From Bacteroidetes bacterium UBA2664 (GTDB lineage Bacteria > Bacteroidota > Rhodothermia > Balneolales > Balneolaceae), in assembly GCA_002359315.1 (NCBI GenBank), contig DEMS01000032.1:1-64000 (forward strand): a DNA stretch of 64,000 nt. The letters run 5' to 3'. The position numbers and the translations under genes are program-made. How positions within the stretch are numbered: the stretch's first letter is position 1; every line of letters begins with the position of its first letter. Below the pieces are notes generated by a model that worked only from the letters and a program-made list of their open reading frames with translations, was not told the origin of the DNA and did no database searches. Shown piece by piece: positions 44,525 to 52,844 of this stretch.

Positions 44525-45301
44525 ATGAAGATTATCTCCAATTTTTTACCTCCTAAAGAAAGTTCGGCCTACAATCCGGCCAAGTCGGTTGAGGTGCAAC
44601 CGGGAGCAACGGCTCACCTTACCATGAACGGCATGGGTGGAGAGCGCTACGGCATCCGAAAGATCCTCCCGTTCAGCGCCAACATGAATGCCATTTTGAT
44701 CTCGGCCCGCCTGAATGAAGACCTCTACCTGTTTCGCGATGTGCAGCTATCGGTGGTGCACAACCTGTTCAAATCCATTGACGGGCTTTTTGCGCCCTTC
44801 ATCATTCAGAAGAACAACCACATCGTTTTTGAACTCACCAATACCGGTGCCGCTAAACAGACCGTCAACATTCAGCTTGTCGGTTATGACCAGTTTGCCC
44901 TATCTAAACTCAGCGCGGCCTACCAGCAAATTGGAGCTTCGGTTCCCGTACCCCGGTTTCTGTATGGACATAGCACGGTTCCGGCAAGCGGGCTCAACAT
45001 TGATCTGGGCGTGAAAAGCAAAAGCGTGGACGTGCAGGTTCGGCGCATGGCCATGAGCAGCAACCAGCCCGGAACAATTACCGCCTCGATGAAAGTGTAC
45101 AACACCACGGTTCGCGATGAAGTATTCCTGGAGCAGGTGAACGATGAGTTCAACGACAAGTACATCAATGTGCCTTTTGTGGTGGGATCGAACGTTCCCT
45201 TTGATGTGTACGCTTCCAACTACGGTGCCCAGCCTGCAGAGGTAAGTTTCCTCTGCGAAAGCTACGTGCAGGCAAAAACCGGATTCATCCCAGCGGAGTA
45301 A
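44525..45301 (+). CDS. Second capsid protein candidate with internal duplication (double jelly-roll-like)
   Basis: 258 residues, beta-rich, no transmembrane helix. Residues 91-124 (PFIIQKNNHIVFELTN...) and 217-250 (PFVVGSNVPFDVYASN...) align without gaps: both have PF(I/V)(I/V)xxN, N-x-GA, a later V, and YxQ, 126 residues apart. That points to two tandem barrels. Length is close to the 269-residue double jelly-roll protein of PM2. Together with the preceding gene it is the best evidence for a tailless icosahedral capsid. Confidence 0.5.
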   Translation: MKIISNFLPPKESSAYNPAKSVEVQPGATAHLTMNGMGGERYGIRKILPFSANMNAILISARLNEDLYLFRDVQLSVVHNLFKSIDGLFAPFIIQKNNHIVFELTNTGAAKQTVNIQLVGYDQFALSKLSAAYQQIGASVPVPRFLYGHSTVPASGLNIDLGVKSKSVDVQVRRMAMSSNQPGTITASMKVYNTTVRDEVFLEQVNDEFNDKYINVPFVVGSNVPFDVYASNYGAQPAEVSFLCESYVQAKTGFIPAE

Positions 45302-45303
45302 TC

Positions 45304-45717
45304 ATGCTAAACGATCTGATTAAAGTACTCTGCGAGCTGGCGGCCAACGTGGAAGCATTGGTTAAAAACCTGCAAAAAACTGAAGGCAGCCAGCCCAGTC
45401 AGGCCCGGATTGCCTCCTCCATATCCCCGGTGATGAAACATGGCGAGCAGCCTGTTCGCCTGGTCAACGAAAACCCGCATCGTTTGGGAGTTATTATTCA
45501 AAACAACAGCGAAGGCGAGCTTATGATTGCCCTGGACAGCCAGCGGATCTCCGACAAGTACTACACCTTCAAACTGCGAGCGGGTGAAACCCTGCACTTT
45601 GACCTACGCCGGTTTGGTGAGCTCTACAAAGGCGGTTTTATGGGTCTGTGGGATGAGGCGACCAATCCCGGAGCCGAGTCCAAAGCCCTGGTAACCGAAA
45701 TCTTTTGGACAAGCTAA
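45304..45717 (+). CDS. Beta-rich putative virion protein
   Basis: 137 residues. A helical start (LIKVLCELAANVEALVKNLQKTE) could be a short coiled coil; from residue ~50 the strands VRLVNENPHRLGVIIQNN, LMIALDSQRIS and LRAGETLHFDL suggest a small beta-sandwich of the kind found in phage spike or vertex proteins. Two bases after the second capsid candidate. Confidence 0.5.
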   Translation: MLNDLIKVLCELAANVEALVKNLQKTEGSQPSQARIASSISPVMKHGEQPVRLVNENPHRLGVIIQNNSEGELMIALDSQRISDKYYTFKLRAGETLHFDLRRFGELYKGGFMGLWDEATNPGAESKALVTEIFWTS

Positions 45718-45718
45718 G

Positions 45719-46297
45719 ATGAGCAAGATTAGCGGGCAGGAATTTGGTCTAAACGAGGTCTTCAAGATGCGGGTGGTCAGCGGAATGCTTGTGGACGGCT
45801 CCATTCTGATTTCATGGGCCACCGGGGAACCGGCATCGAGCCAAATTGACTGGGGCTGGGACGATTCGGTTCCGTTTCAAACTCCGGAAGTACACATCGA
45901 GCCGGAGGAGATGGTACGATACCACCAACTCTACCTGCCTCAAACTCTGGTCGATCAGCGGCATTATTTCCGCGTGCGCTCGCGAACCGAGCACGGAAAA
46001 TCGGGAATCTCGGACATCTACATGGTGGTCGTTCCTCCGGATCTGGCCATTAAAAACCGTGGGCGAATGGCCACTGAGATTGAATTGGAACTTGTGCTGG
46101 TCAAAACCACCCGCATCGACTGCACGAACTTTCCGGCTACTTTTTTGTCGGGCTACCGCACCGAACCCATTTCCTCCGATCAGCCTGCCTTGATTGAACA
46201 TGAAAACACAGAGCCTGCTGCCTTGGATAAAGTCGCCACAGTGAATCCGGATACGAACAGCTCGCTGTCCACCAGAATCACCTATACCATTACATAA
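45719..46297 (+). CDS. Putative virion surface protein with fibronectin-III-like domain
   Basis: 192 residues. Residues ~15-110 follow a fibronectin type III / purple-acid-phosphatase N-domain pattern: LISWATGEPASSQIDWGWDD, then YHQLYLPQTLVDQRHYFRVRSRTEHGKSG. Such domains decorate phage capsids and tails and bind carbohydrate weakly. The C-terminal part is unrecognised. One base after the previous gene, in the capsid group. Confidence 0.6.
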   Translation: MSKISGQEFGLNEVFKMRVVSGMLVDGSILISWATGEPASSQIDWGWDDSVPFQTPEVHIEPEEMVRYHQLYLPQTLVDQRHYFRVRSRTEHGKSGISDIYMVVVPPDLAIKNRGRMATEIELELVLVKTTRIDCTNFPATFLSGYRTEPISSDQPALIEHENTEPAALDKVATVNPDTNSSLSTRITYTIT

Positions 46298-46323
46298 ACC
46301 CATATTTGAATAATTAATACTCC

Positions 46324-47727
46324 ATGAAAACCATCACAACGGATTTAAACGTCGGAAGAACAGCAAGCGGTCTCGATATGTACTGCGACCTGTCCCTGGA
46401 ACAGCGGCACCTGTATCGCATGAAATGCGAGAGCTTTGTTGGAAATCTGCTCAAATGGATGCGCATCCAAATGGGCAAAACCAATCAGGATGAGTACTGG
46501 GATGGCTATAACACCCGAAAAAATATCACCAATATTATTAGCATCGTCGAGTCCGGTGATGATCTCATCGTTGAAGTGGCAGACTACCACGAATACAACA
46601 CCGTAGAGCACGACCTGATTACCATTCAGGGCGTCATTGGTCTGGAGGGATTAAACGGGGTGTATTACCACGACAACACCAAAGGACAATTTCCGCTTGA
46701 CCGCCATAGCCGCTACAAGTATTACATTCGCGGTATTGTGCCACATCTGACCGGGGTGTGGGATGGAAATTCAGGGGTTTCGATTGCGGCCAAATACCGA
46801 AACCAGTGGGCGTCCAATGACTATCACTTGCCCCTGAACTGGAACCCCATTATCGGGATGAGTGATCAGGTCGTAAAGGCCTCAGATTTGTGCCTGCCGG
46901 GGTATTTCAAGCGGGGGTGCACGCAAGGGGCTGTGTCCATTACCTCTCTTATCACCGACCAGGAAAGCTCCAAGTTTACCCTTTCCCGACCCTTTACGAA
47001 TATGTCGGGCGCTATCCGGGATATCAAGGAAATTGGGATCATGTCTGGGGATTACCGCAGCGCCTATATGCTCATGGCACGAGACGTGCTGGGGGCACCT
47101 ATTAGCCTTGGAGACACGTCCACCTTGTCGCTGGATTACGAAATCATTTCCATGATCGAAAACTTCAATCAGGACACCGATGCTGGCGGCACTAACGGCG
47201 GGTGGACAGAGAACTTTATGTACATCCTGCACCGGATTGCCAACCCAAGCGCCCAGTACAACTGGGAAAACGAGTTCCACTTTACCGCCGGATTAGGTGG
47301 CGGAGGCACCGGCGTAAACTTCAGCTATGACCGCAATTTGAACGGCTGGCAATTTGGCGTTCGTATAGGCGAATCCAACAAGTTTGTTTCCATGACTGAC
47401 CAATCACTGACTCCGGAAAATGCAGAAGTGAACGGTGTTCCACATGGCTATGGAGACGGTGAACTCGTACATCACGGCACGCATATCGGCGAGCTTGTCG
47501 TTGATGACGTAGCCAATGAAGTCTATTTCCCAGTTGAACGCATCTTTGAAAATCGGGGTACTACTCCTCTCACAATTCGCGAAATAGGTCTGTTTGGTAA
47601 CAAAAATAATTCAAATCAGATCTCACCACATCTTCTCGCACGAAAAGCCTTGGCCCCAGTCGATCAGTTTACTATTGGAGCGGGTGAAACAGCCAAGGTA
47701 ACTTTCAACTGCAAGGCGATTGTATAA
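46324..47727 (+). CDS. Putative spike / receptor-binding protein
   Basis: 467 residues, no transmembrane helix. The C-terminal third (YFPVERIFENRGTTPLTIREIGLFGN to FTIGAGETAKVTFNCKAIV) resembles a beta-module common at the ends of phage fibre-type proteins. Gly-rich TAGLGGGGTGVNFSYD in the middle. Largest protein of the capsid group and without tail genes nearby, so a vertex spike is my best guess. Confidence 0.5.
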   Translation: MKTITTDLNVGRTASGLDMYCDLSLEQRHLYRMKCESFVGNLLKWMRIQMGKTNQDEYWDGYNTRKNITNIISIVESGDDLIVEVADYHEYNTVEHDLITIQGVIGLEGLNGVYYHDNTKGQFPLDRHSRYKYYIRGIVPHLTGVWDGNSGVSIAAKYRNQWASNDYHLPLNWNPIIGMSDQVVKASDLCLPGYFKRGCTQGAVSITSLITDQESSKFTLSRPFTNMSGAIRDIKEIGIMSGDYRSAYMLMARDVLGAPISLGDTSTLSLDYEIISMIENFNQDTDAGGTNGGWTENFMYILHRIANPSAQYNWENEFHFTAGLGGGGTGVNFSYDRNLNGWQFGVRIGESNKFVSMTDQSLTPENAEVNGVPHGYGDGELVHHGTHIGELVVDDVANEVYFPVERIFENRGTTPLTIREIGLFGNKNNSNQISPHLLARKALAPVDQFTIGAGETAKVTFNCKAIV

Positions 47728-48282
47728 GTGAGTAGCGCCCTGTCCATATCCTCCCAGCTCAGCTACCTTCGGGTGAAGGGCATTATGGGGCACTTCTATG
47801 AGGCTTCTCGGGCAAATAATGTGCCGGTTTCCCTGCTTTTGGCCATCGCCTCCAGGGAAAGTCATATGGGATTGGCGTTGGACAGCAACTGGACGGGCGA
47901 CAACGGAAACGGCATCGGCATCATGCAAATTGACCGCCGGTATCACTCGGACTTTACGAGCTCCCATGCCAACAGCGACCACCGCGCCAATATCCACTAT
48001 GGCAGCAAGTTTCTGGCAGACCTGATCAGAAAGTTTGGAGGTAAGTTTACCCCAGCTGTGGCCGCATACAATGCCGGATACACTAAAGTTAGGAATACCA
48101 TCAGTGCTGGCATTGATCCCAATCTGGTTACCACCGGGCAAAATTACGCCACCGATGTGCTCCGCCGAAAAGAAATCGTGGAATCGGTTATGGGTATTTC
48201 CAAAGCGTCCACGGCCAGCATGGTAATTCTGCCACTAATCATCACAGGATTTATTTCCTACCAAATCTTTAACACTCAATAA
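47728..48282 (+). CDS. Membrane-anchored lytic transglycosylase
   Basis: 184 residues with a GTG start right after the previous stop. The SLT/goose-lysozyme-like domain is clear: catalytic Glu in LLAIASRESHMG, GIGIMQID, and the closing VAAYNAGYTKV motif. A C-terminal transmembrane helix (about 162-181) anchors it. There is no signal peptide, so it is probably carried on the virion membrane to open the cell wall at entry, as PRD1 does with its own transglycosylase. Confidence 0.88.
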   Translation: MSSALSISSQLSYLRVKGIMGHFYEASRANNVPVSLLLAIASRESHMGLALDSNWTGDNGNGIGIMQIDRRYHSDFTSSHANSDHRANIHYGSKFLADLIRKFGGKFTPAVAAYNAGYTKVRNTISAGIDPNLVTTGQNYATDVLRRKEIVESVMGISKASTASMVILPLIITGFISYQIFNTQ

Positions 48283-48288
48283 ACAAAT

Positions 48289-48675
48289 ATGAAATCATCT
48301 TCCGGATATATCTACAGCGAGGAAAGCTCCCCCGGTTTGGGGCGCATGATGCTCGACCCGACGCTACCCACCGAGTTGAATACGGCTATCCAACCGGTCT
48401 CTTCAATCGGTACAATTCGACCAACCATACCCATTTCTCGGGGGCTTTCTCCCAGAATCAGGAAACCGGTTCTGCCAAGGTTGCCCAAGATCAAACCACC
48501 CAAAGTGACTCCGGTGGTACGAGATTTGGCCAAAAAACCAACAGCAGCTGTCCAACCCGCAACAACTAAAAGCGAGCCGGTGGCCACCCAGAAAAAACCG
48601 ATGAACAAGAAGATGATCGCACTTGCCGGGGCCGGTATTGTTGGAGCCGGAATCCTCTTTAAAATCTTACGCTAA
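48289..48675 (+). CDS. One-helix membrane protein with N-terminal SGY motif
   Basis: 128 residues: MKSSSGYIYSEESSPG at the start, a Pro/Lys-rich middle of about 60 residues that is likely extended (PRIRKPVLPRLPKIKPPK), and a C-terminal helix MIALAGAGIVGAGILFKIL. Same architecture as the 32-34 kb group although 15 kb away, so the gene set is split around the giant protein and capsid genes. Confidence 0.65.
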   Translation: MKSSSGYIYSEESSPGLGRMMLDPTLPTELNTAIQPVSSIGTIRPTIPISRGLSPRIRKPVLPRLPKIKPPKVTPVVRDLAKKPTAAVQPATTKSEPVATQKKPMNKKMIALAGAGIVGAGILFKILR

Positions 48676-48691
48676 CCTAACCTGAAAACCC

Positions 48692-48925
48692 ATGAGTAAA
48701 TCAAGCTATACCTCTGATAACGGCCTTGGATGTGGCTGCGGATGCAACGGAGCCGGAATCGGTTCTTCCCCCGTCGTGGACGTTAAAAACGCCGAAGCCG
48801 AAAACACCAAAATGGACTTGGTGGATACGGCCAAAAAGTACATCAATGGCGACGTGCCGATGAAGTACAAAGCCGCTGCCATTGCCCTCGGTGCTGGCTT
48901 TTTGTGGCTAAAGTTCAAGAAATAG
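48692..48925 (+). CDS. Small Cys/Gly-rich one-helix membrane protein
   Basis: 77 residues: MSKSSYTSDNGLG (SSY variant of the shared motif), then CGCGCNGAG with three closely spaced cysteines, and a C-terminal helix AAAIALGAGFLWLKF ending in KK. The Cys cluster might bind a metal or form disulfides. Confidence 0.6.
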   Translation: MSKSSYTSDNGLGCGCGCNGAGIGSSPVVDVKNAEAENTKMDLVDTAKKYINGDVPMKYKAAAIALGAGFLWLKFKK

Positions 48926-48929
48926 TCCT

Positions 48930-49505
48930 ATGAAACGAGCCGACTACATTGCCCTTATAGAAAGCTATGGGGGCAATTTTTCCTTGTCTGACTTTGAAAT
49001 CCAGGGGAACATCTCCCAAATGGATATGGATTTTTTGCGGTCATTTTTAGCTTGGAGAGATTGGACGGGAACCAAAACCCTGATCACGTCTGCTTGGCGA
49101 GAAGGTGACGCGAAATCCCACGGCAAAGGTCTGGCCATTGACTGTCTTTTGTTTACCGAATGGCTTGCCAAACAGGCAAGTCCGCTTCAGCACTGGCTGT
49201 TTGCAACCACCTGGCCTTTTCAAGGAGTGGGGCTGTATTTCGACTGGAATTTTACTCATAAGATAAGTGGGGAAAAGTTGCCCGCTATTGGTCTTCATGT
49301 GGACGGGTGGAGTGGCAAGCAGATCAACGAGCGGCCACTGCGCTGGCTCCGGATTGATGGCCATTACTACTACCAATCGACGAAAACCGGACGGTTTTAC
49401 TGCCGGGAAAACAAACAAACCATAACGCTTCCAGAAGCCATTCAGGACTACGAGCAACGCTATGAGCAAATCACCAAAGCCCGAGCATTACCTCAGCAAG
49501 TATAA
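48930..49505 (+). CDS. Peptidase M15-like endolysin
   Basis: 191 residues. The D-Ala-D-Ala carboxypeptidase/endolysin core is seen as SAWREGDAKSHGKGLAID (zinc ligands His and Asp) and GLHVDGW (second His). No signal peptide, so export would depend on a holin. A C-terminal extension carries many Tyr residues. Overlaps the next gene by 44 bp. Probably the lysis enzyme. Confidence 0.75.
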   Translation: MKRADYIALIESYGGNFSLSDFEIQGNISQMDMDFLRSFLAWRDWTGTKTLITSAWREGDAKSHGKGLAIDCLLFTEWLAKQASPLQHWLFATTWPFQGVGLYFDWNFTHKISGEKLPAIGLHVDGWSGKQINERPLRWLRIDGHYYYQSTKTGRFYCRENKQTITLPEAIQDYEQRYEQITKARALPQQV

Positions 49506-49749
49506 AGAGCTGATCATTACGACCATTATTTGCCTGTTTTTGACTGGCATTTACGACTCGATAAACAACCAGACCGCTGAAATCAAACGGTGGTATGAGC
49601 TGATGATCAACATCCGGGCCGAGCAGAAGATTCAGGGCGTTGACCTGGAATCATTGAAGCAGTCCATCGAGACCTACCAAAGTAAAACCGACCAGGAACT
49701 AACCAATCACGAACAACGCATTCAGTCCCTTGAACGAGGGAGTGAATAA
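49462..49749 (+). CDS. Small membrane coiled-coil protein, possible holin or spanin-like factor
   Basis: 95 residues: cytoplasmic N-terminal stretch, one transmembrane helix (ELIITTIICLFLTGIYDSI, about 16-34), then a long charged coiled coil to the C terminus. Starts inside the endolysin gene, a common arrangement for lysis accessory proteins. Role assigned from position and topology only. Confidence 0.55.
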   Translation: MSKSPKPEHYLSKYKELIITTIICLFLTGIYDSINNQTAEIKRWYELMINIRAEQKIQGVDLESLKQSIETYQSKTDQELTNHEQRIQSLERGSE

Positions 49750-49780
49750 GCTTTATTAACCTAATTTAGCCTAATTACCC

Positions 49781-50080
49781 ATGAAAAAACTACTTAGAAA
49801 CGTCATCAAATCCGTACCAACACTTATCACATTATTCAGAAAAGAAACTCCGCAGGAAGGAAAAGACATTGCCAAAAGTGGGCTTACAAGTTTGGGAATA
49901 TCCGGTTTGATTACAACCGGACGAATTAATGCCGGGGAATTGGATGAGACAGTACTGATTATCCTGGCAATCGTTGAAGCAATTGGATATGTGTATGGAG
50001 TGATTGCACTGTTAGTAGGTAGATCTCAAGTTAATTCAGAAGTAAGTTTTGAAAAACATTTCACTGGGAAGGCAGAATAA
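49781..50080 (+). CDS. Small membrane protein, holin candidate
   Basis: 99 residues: amphipathic N terminus, weakly hydrophobic GLTSLGISGLITTG, and a clear helix VLIILAIVEAIGYVYGVIALLVG. Last gene before the mercury operon, so it marks the right-hand limit I can give the element. No repeat matching the left edge was found here. Confidence 0.5.
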   Translation: MKKLLRNVIKSVPTLITLFRKETPQEGKDIAKSGLTSLGISGLITTGRINAGELDETVLIILAIVEAIGYVYGVIALLVGRSQVNSEVSFEKHFTGKAE

Positions 50081-50149
50081 CTGTTTTCATTTATGAATCT
50101 TGCTACACTGTTCATTTAAACATTTGCTTAAATGATGTATTCACTCTAC

Positions 50150-50169
50150 ATTTAAGTAATCACTTAAAT
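50150..50169. promoter_or_regulatory. ArsR-family operator (ATTTAAGT-N4-ACTTAAAT)
   Basis: Perfect 8-4-8 palindrome ending 10 bp before the ATG of the ArsR-type gene; a weaker copy ATTTAA-N8-TTAAAT is at 50114-50133. Sequence and placement suit binding by the regulator encoded next. Confidence 0.8.
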
Positions 50170-50179
50170 AAAAATTCCT

Positions 50180-50560
50180 ATGAGCAAACAATCCTGTATT
50201 CGTGATGTAGCCGATCTGAACCAGATCAACCGCTGTATTGATTCTATCCATGCGGTAGAATCATCCATCTTAAAACTCTCGGACATACTGAAACTGGCCG
50301 GGAATGATGTGCGCCTGAAAATTCTGTTCTTGTTGAGCACGGAGAAAGATTTATGCCCGTGCGATTTGAGCGATATTTTAGATATGACCGTACCGGCGGT
50401 ATCACAACACCTGCGAAAATTGAAAGACGCCGGACTTTTAGATTCAAGAAGAGAGGGAAAGCTCATTTTCTATTCCCTGCAAAAACCTTATGACGATCTT
50501 TTGAAACCACTTTTCAACCAAATTGAAAACAATACCATTATGGAGGTATTAGCCGCATGA
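50180..50560 (+). CDS. ArsR/SmtB-family metal-sensing repressor of the mer operon
   Basis: 126 residues. The winged helix is clear (LAGNDVRLKILFLLS, LSDILDMTVPAVSQHLRKLKDAGLL, REGKLIFYSL). DLCPCDL in the recognition-helix region, with Cys6 near the N terminus, gives a plausible soft-metal site of the ELCVCDL type. Metal binding should release the operator at 50150-50169. It takes the place that MerR has in proteobacterial mer operons. The stop overlaps the next start (ATGA). Confidence 0.9.
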   Translation: MSKQSCIRDVADLNQINRCIDSIHAVESSILKLSDILKLAGNDVRLKILFLLSTEKDLCPCDLSDILDMTVPAVSQHLRKLKDAGLLDSRREGKLIFYSLQKPYDDLLKPLFNQIENNTIMEVLAA

Positions 50561-51183
50561 ACAAGCAACAGAAAAATAATTCTGATACCAAATGGCTGGG
50601 TGCGGGACTCGGAGTTGCATTTATCGCCTCCCTTTGCTGCATCACTCCGGTGCTGGCTATTCTGGCAGGCACAAGTGGTATCGCCTCTACGTTTTCATTC
50701 ATGGACCCATTTCGACCTTATTTAATTGGGTTGACTGTTCTTTTACTTGGGTTTGCATGGTACCAAAAACTGAAGCCCTCAAAAGAGATCGACTGTGAAT
50801 GTGATCCTGAAGAAGCCCGTTTCACCCAGTCTAAATCGTTTCTTGGCATCGTAACCGTAGTGGCGGCACTTTTGTTGGCTTTTCCAAACTACTCTCATTG
50901 GTTTTTCTCTGACGCTCAACCCACTCAAGTACAATATGTTTCCGAGGCAGATGTAGAACATGTAACCTTTAATGTGGAGGGCATGACCTGCGCTGGGTGT
51001 GAAGCCAGTGTAAAAAATGAGTTGGGTAAACTGGATGGAATTGTTGAGTCCGAGGTATCCTACGACAGCGGAACGGCTACTATTTCGTATTTGAAAACGA
51101 AGCTCACGGAAAAAGAACTTCAGGATGCGATCAATAAGACCGGATTTACAGCCAACCTTCAACAAGAGCAAGAAAACGAATAA
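50557..51183 (+). CDS. merT: Mercuric ion uptake protein, MerT-MerP fusion
   Basis: 208 residues. The MerT part has a vicinal pair Cys27-Cys28 in the first helix (ASLCCITPVL), three transmembrane helices, and CEC (80-82) in the loop. After the third helix follows a MerP-like HMA domain with GMTCAGC (Cys145, Cys148). Hg(II) would pass from the HMA cysteines through the membrane pair to MerA. The merA ATG is four bases downstream of the stop. Confidence 0.92.
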   Translation: MNKQQKNNSDTKWLGAGLGVAFIASLCCITPVLAILAGTSGIASTFSFMDPFRPYLIGLTVLLLGFAWYQKLKPSKEIDCECDPEEARFTQSKSFLGIVTVVAALLLAFPNYSHWFFSDAQPTQVQYVSEADVEHVTFNVEGMTCAGCEASVKNELGKLDGIVESEVSYDSGTATISYLKTKLTEKELQDAINKTGFTANLQQEQENE

Positions 51184-51187
51184 TAGG

Positions 51188-52825
51188 ATGAAAGAACTGG
51201 AACTGGACATAGCGGGCATGACGTGTGATCATTGCGCCGTGTCTATTGAAAATAATCTATCCAAACTAAACGGAATACAGAAGGCGGATGTAAGCTACCC
51301 CAACGGAACGGCTACGGTATCATTTGATGAATCCACCCTTGATAAAGCTTCAGTGATTGAAGCCGTAAATGAGACGGGTAAGTATCAGGTAGTTGGCGAA
51401 ACCGGAAAAGAGCAGTCTGGTGAACACCGTTACTCGTTGATTATTATCGGGGGCGGTTCGGCTGCTTTTGCTGCGGCTATCCGAACCAGTGAATTGGGAG
51501 GAACCGCACTGATTATCAATAAAGGTCTGCCAACCGGTGGAACCTGTGTAAATGTGGGGTGCGTGCCTTCCAAAACACTGATCCGAACAGCAGAAGCCTT
51601 TCACAATGCTTCCCATCCGAGATTTGAAGGGATTGAAACCACGGCAACCATTAGTGATTTCAAAAAAGTGATTGAGCAAAAACGGGAGATGGTTCGTGAT
51701 CTTCGCCAGGAAAAATATGTGAATGTGATAAAGGATGATCCAAGCATCACCCTTATTGAGGGGTACGGAAAGTTAATTCAAACAAATCAGGTTCAGGTAA
51801 ATAATTCAACCTATACCGCCGAAAACATTTTGATTGCCACAGGAGCTTCCCCGTTTATTCCTGAAATACCAGGACTGAAAGGAGCGGGATATCTGACCAA
51901 TGAGTCGGCCTATGAACTTGAGGAACTTCCGGAAGAGCTCGTCATACTTGGCGGCGGATATATTGCTCTTGAAAATGCTCAACTCTTTAGTCGGCTTGGA
52001 AGCAAGGTGACTGTATTACAGCGATCAGAACATGTATTAAGTGATCAACCCAAAGAGCTTGCAACAGCCTTAACGGGATATTTGGAAGAGGAAGGATTAA
52101 CCATTTTGACGAATACAGACATTCTGGAAGTAACGAAAACAGATAAAAATAGAAGCATCCGTTTTACGGTAAATGGAGAGGAAAAAAAACTTGAAGCTGA
52201 TCAGATATTGGTCGCTACCGGCAGGCAGGGAAATACAGGGAACCTGAATCTTGAATCCGCAGGGATTGACACCGAAGGTCGCGGCTATATTCCAGTGGAT
52301 GAAACCATGCGAACCAATACATCCAACATCTTTGCCGCCGGCGATGTACTTGGCGAACGGCAGTTTGTATATACGGCTGCTTATGAAGGAAAAATCGCTG
52401 CTGAAAATGCGATGAGAGATAGTCATGGAAAAGCCGATTTTTCAGTCTTACCATGGGTTATTTTCACTGATCCACAGGTGGCCGGAGTGGGTATGGACGA
52501 ACAGCAAGCGGAAGAAGCGGGACTTAACTATCAAGCAACTAAACTTACGCTGGATAATGTACCCCGATCCATTGCTGCGAGAGATACACGTGGTTTTATC
52601 AAGTTAATCCGAAACAAAGATAATGACCACTTGATTGGAGCTCGCATTTTGGCACCGGAGGGCTCGGAACTATTGATGGAACTGGCTCTGGCTATGAGGC
52701 ATGGGGTAACCATTCAGTCGCTCAAGTCAGAATTTCATCCCTATCTGACCCTTTCTGAAGGAATTAAACTTGCGGCTCTCACTTTCGACAAAGACGTGAA
52801 GAAATTGAGCTGCTGTGCGGTTTAA
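51188..52825 (+). CDS. merA: Mercuric reductase
   Basis: 545 residues from ATG 51188; an earlier in-frame ATG would lie inside merT. N-terminal HMA domain with GMTCDHC (Cys13, Cys16), FAD-binding IIIGGGSAAFAAA, redox disulfide GGTCVNVGCVPSK (Cys120, Cys125), a second nucleotide site ILGGGYIALE, and the C-terminal Cys542-Cys543 pair (SCCAV) that delivers Hg(II). All residues needed for NADPH-dependent reduction of Hg(II) to Hg(0) are present. Confidence 0.96.
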   Translation: MKELELDIAGMTCDHCAVSIENNLSKLNGIQKADVSYPNGTATVSFDESTLDKASVIEAVNETGKYQVVGETGKEQSGEHRYSLIIIGGGSAAFAAAIRTSELGGTALIINKGLPTGGTCVNVGCVPSKTLIRTAEAFHNASHPRFEGIETTATISDFKKVIEQKREMVRDLRQEKYVNVIKDDPSITLIEGYGKLIQTNQVQVNNSTYTAENILIATGASPFIPEIPGLKGAGYLTNESAYELEELPEELVILGGGYIALENAQLFSRLGSKVTVLQRSEHVLSDQPKELATALTGYLEEEGLTILTNTDILEVTKTDKNRSIRFTVNGEEKKLEADQILVATGRQGNTGNLNLESAGIDTEGRGYIPVDETMRTNTSNIFAAGDVLGERQFVYTAAYEGKIAAENAMRDSHGKADFSVLPWVIFTDPQVAGVGMDEQQAEEAGLNYQATKLTLDNVPRSIAARDTRGFIKLIRNKDNDHLIGARILAPEGSELLMELALAMRHGVTIQSLKSEFHPYLTLSEGIKLAALTFDKDVKKLSCCAV

Positions 52826-52844
52826 AAGAGTATCAATAACCGTT

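Noticed and set aside
30647..50080. Ordinary head-tail prophage
   Set aside because: No terminase, portal, major-tail, tape-measure or baseplate gene could be recognised, while many one-helix membrane proteins are present.
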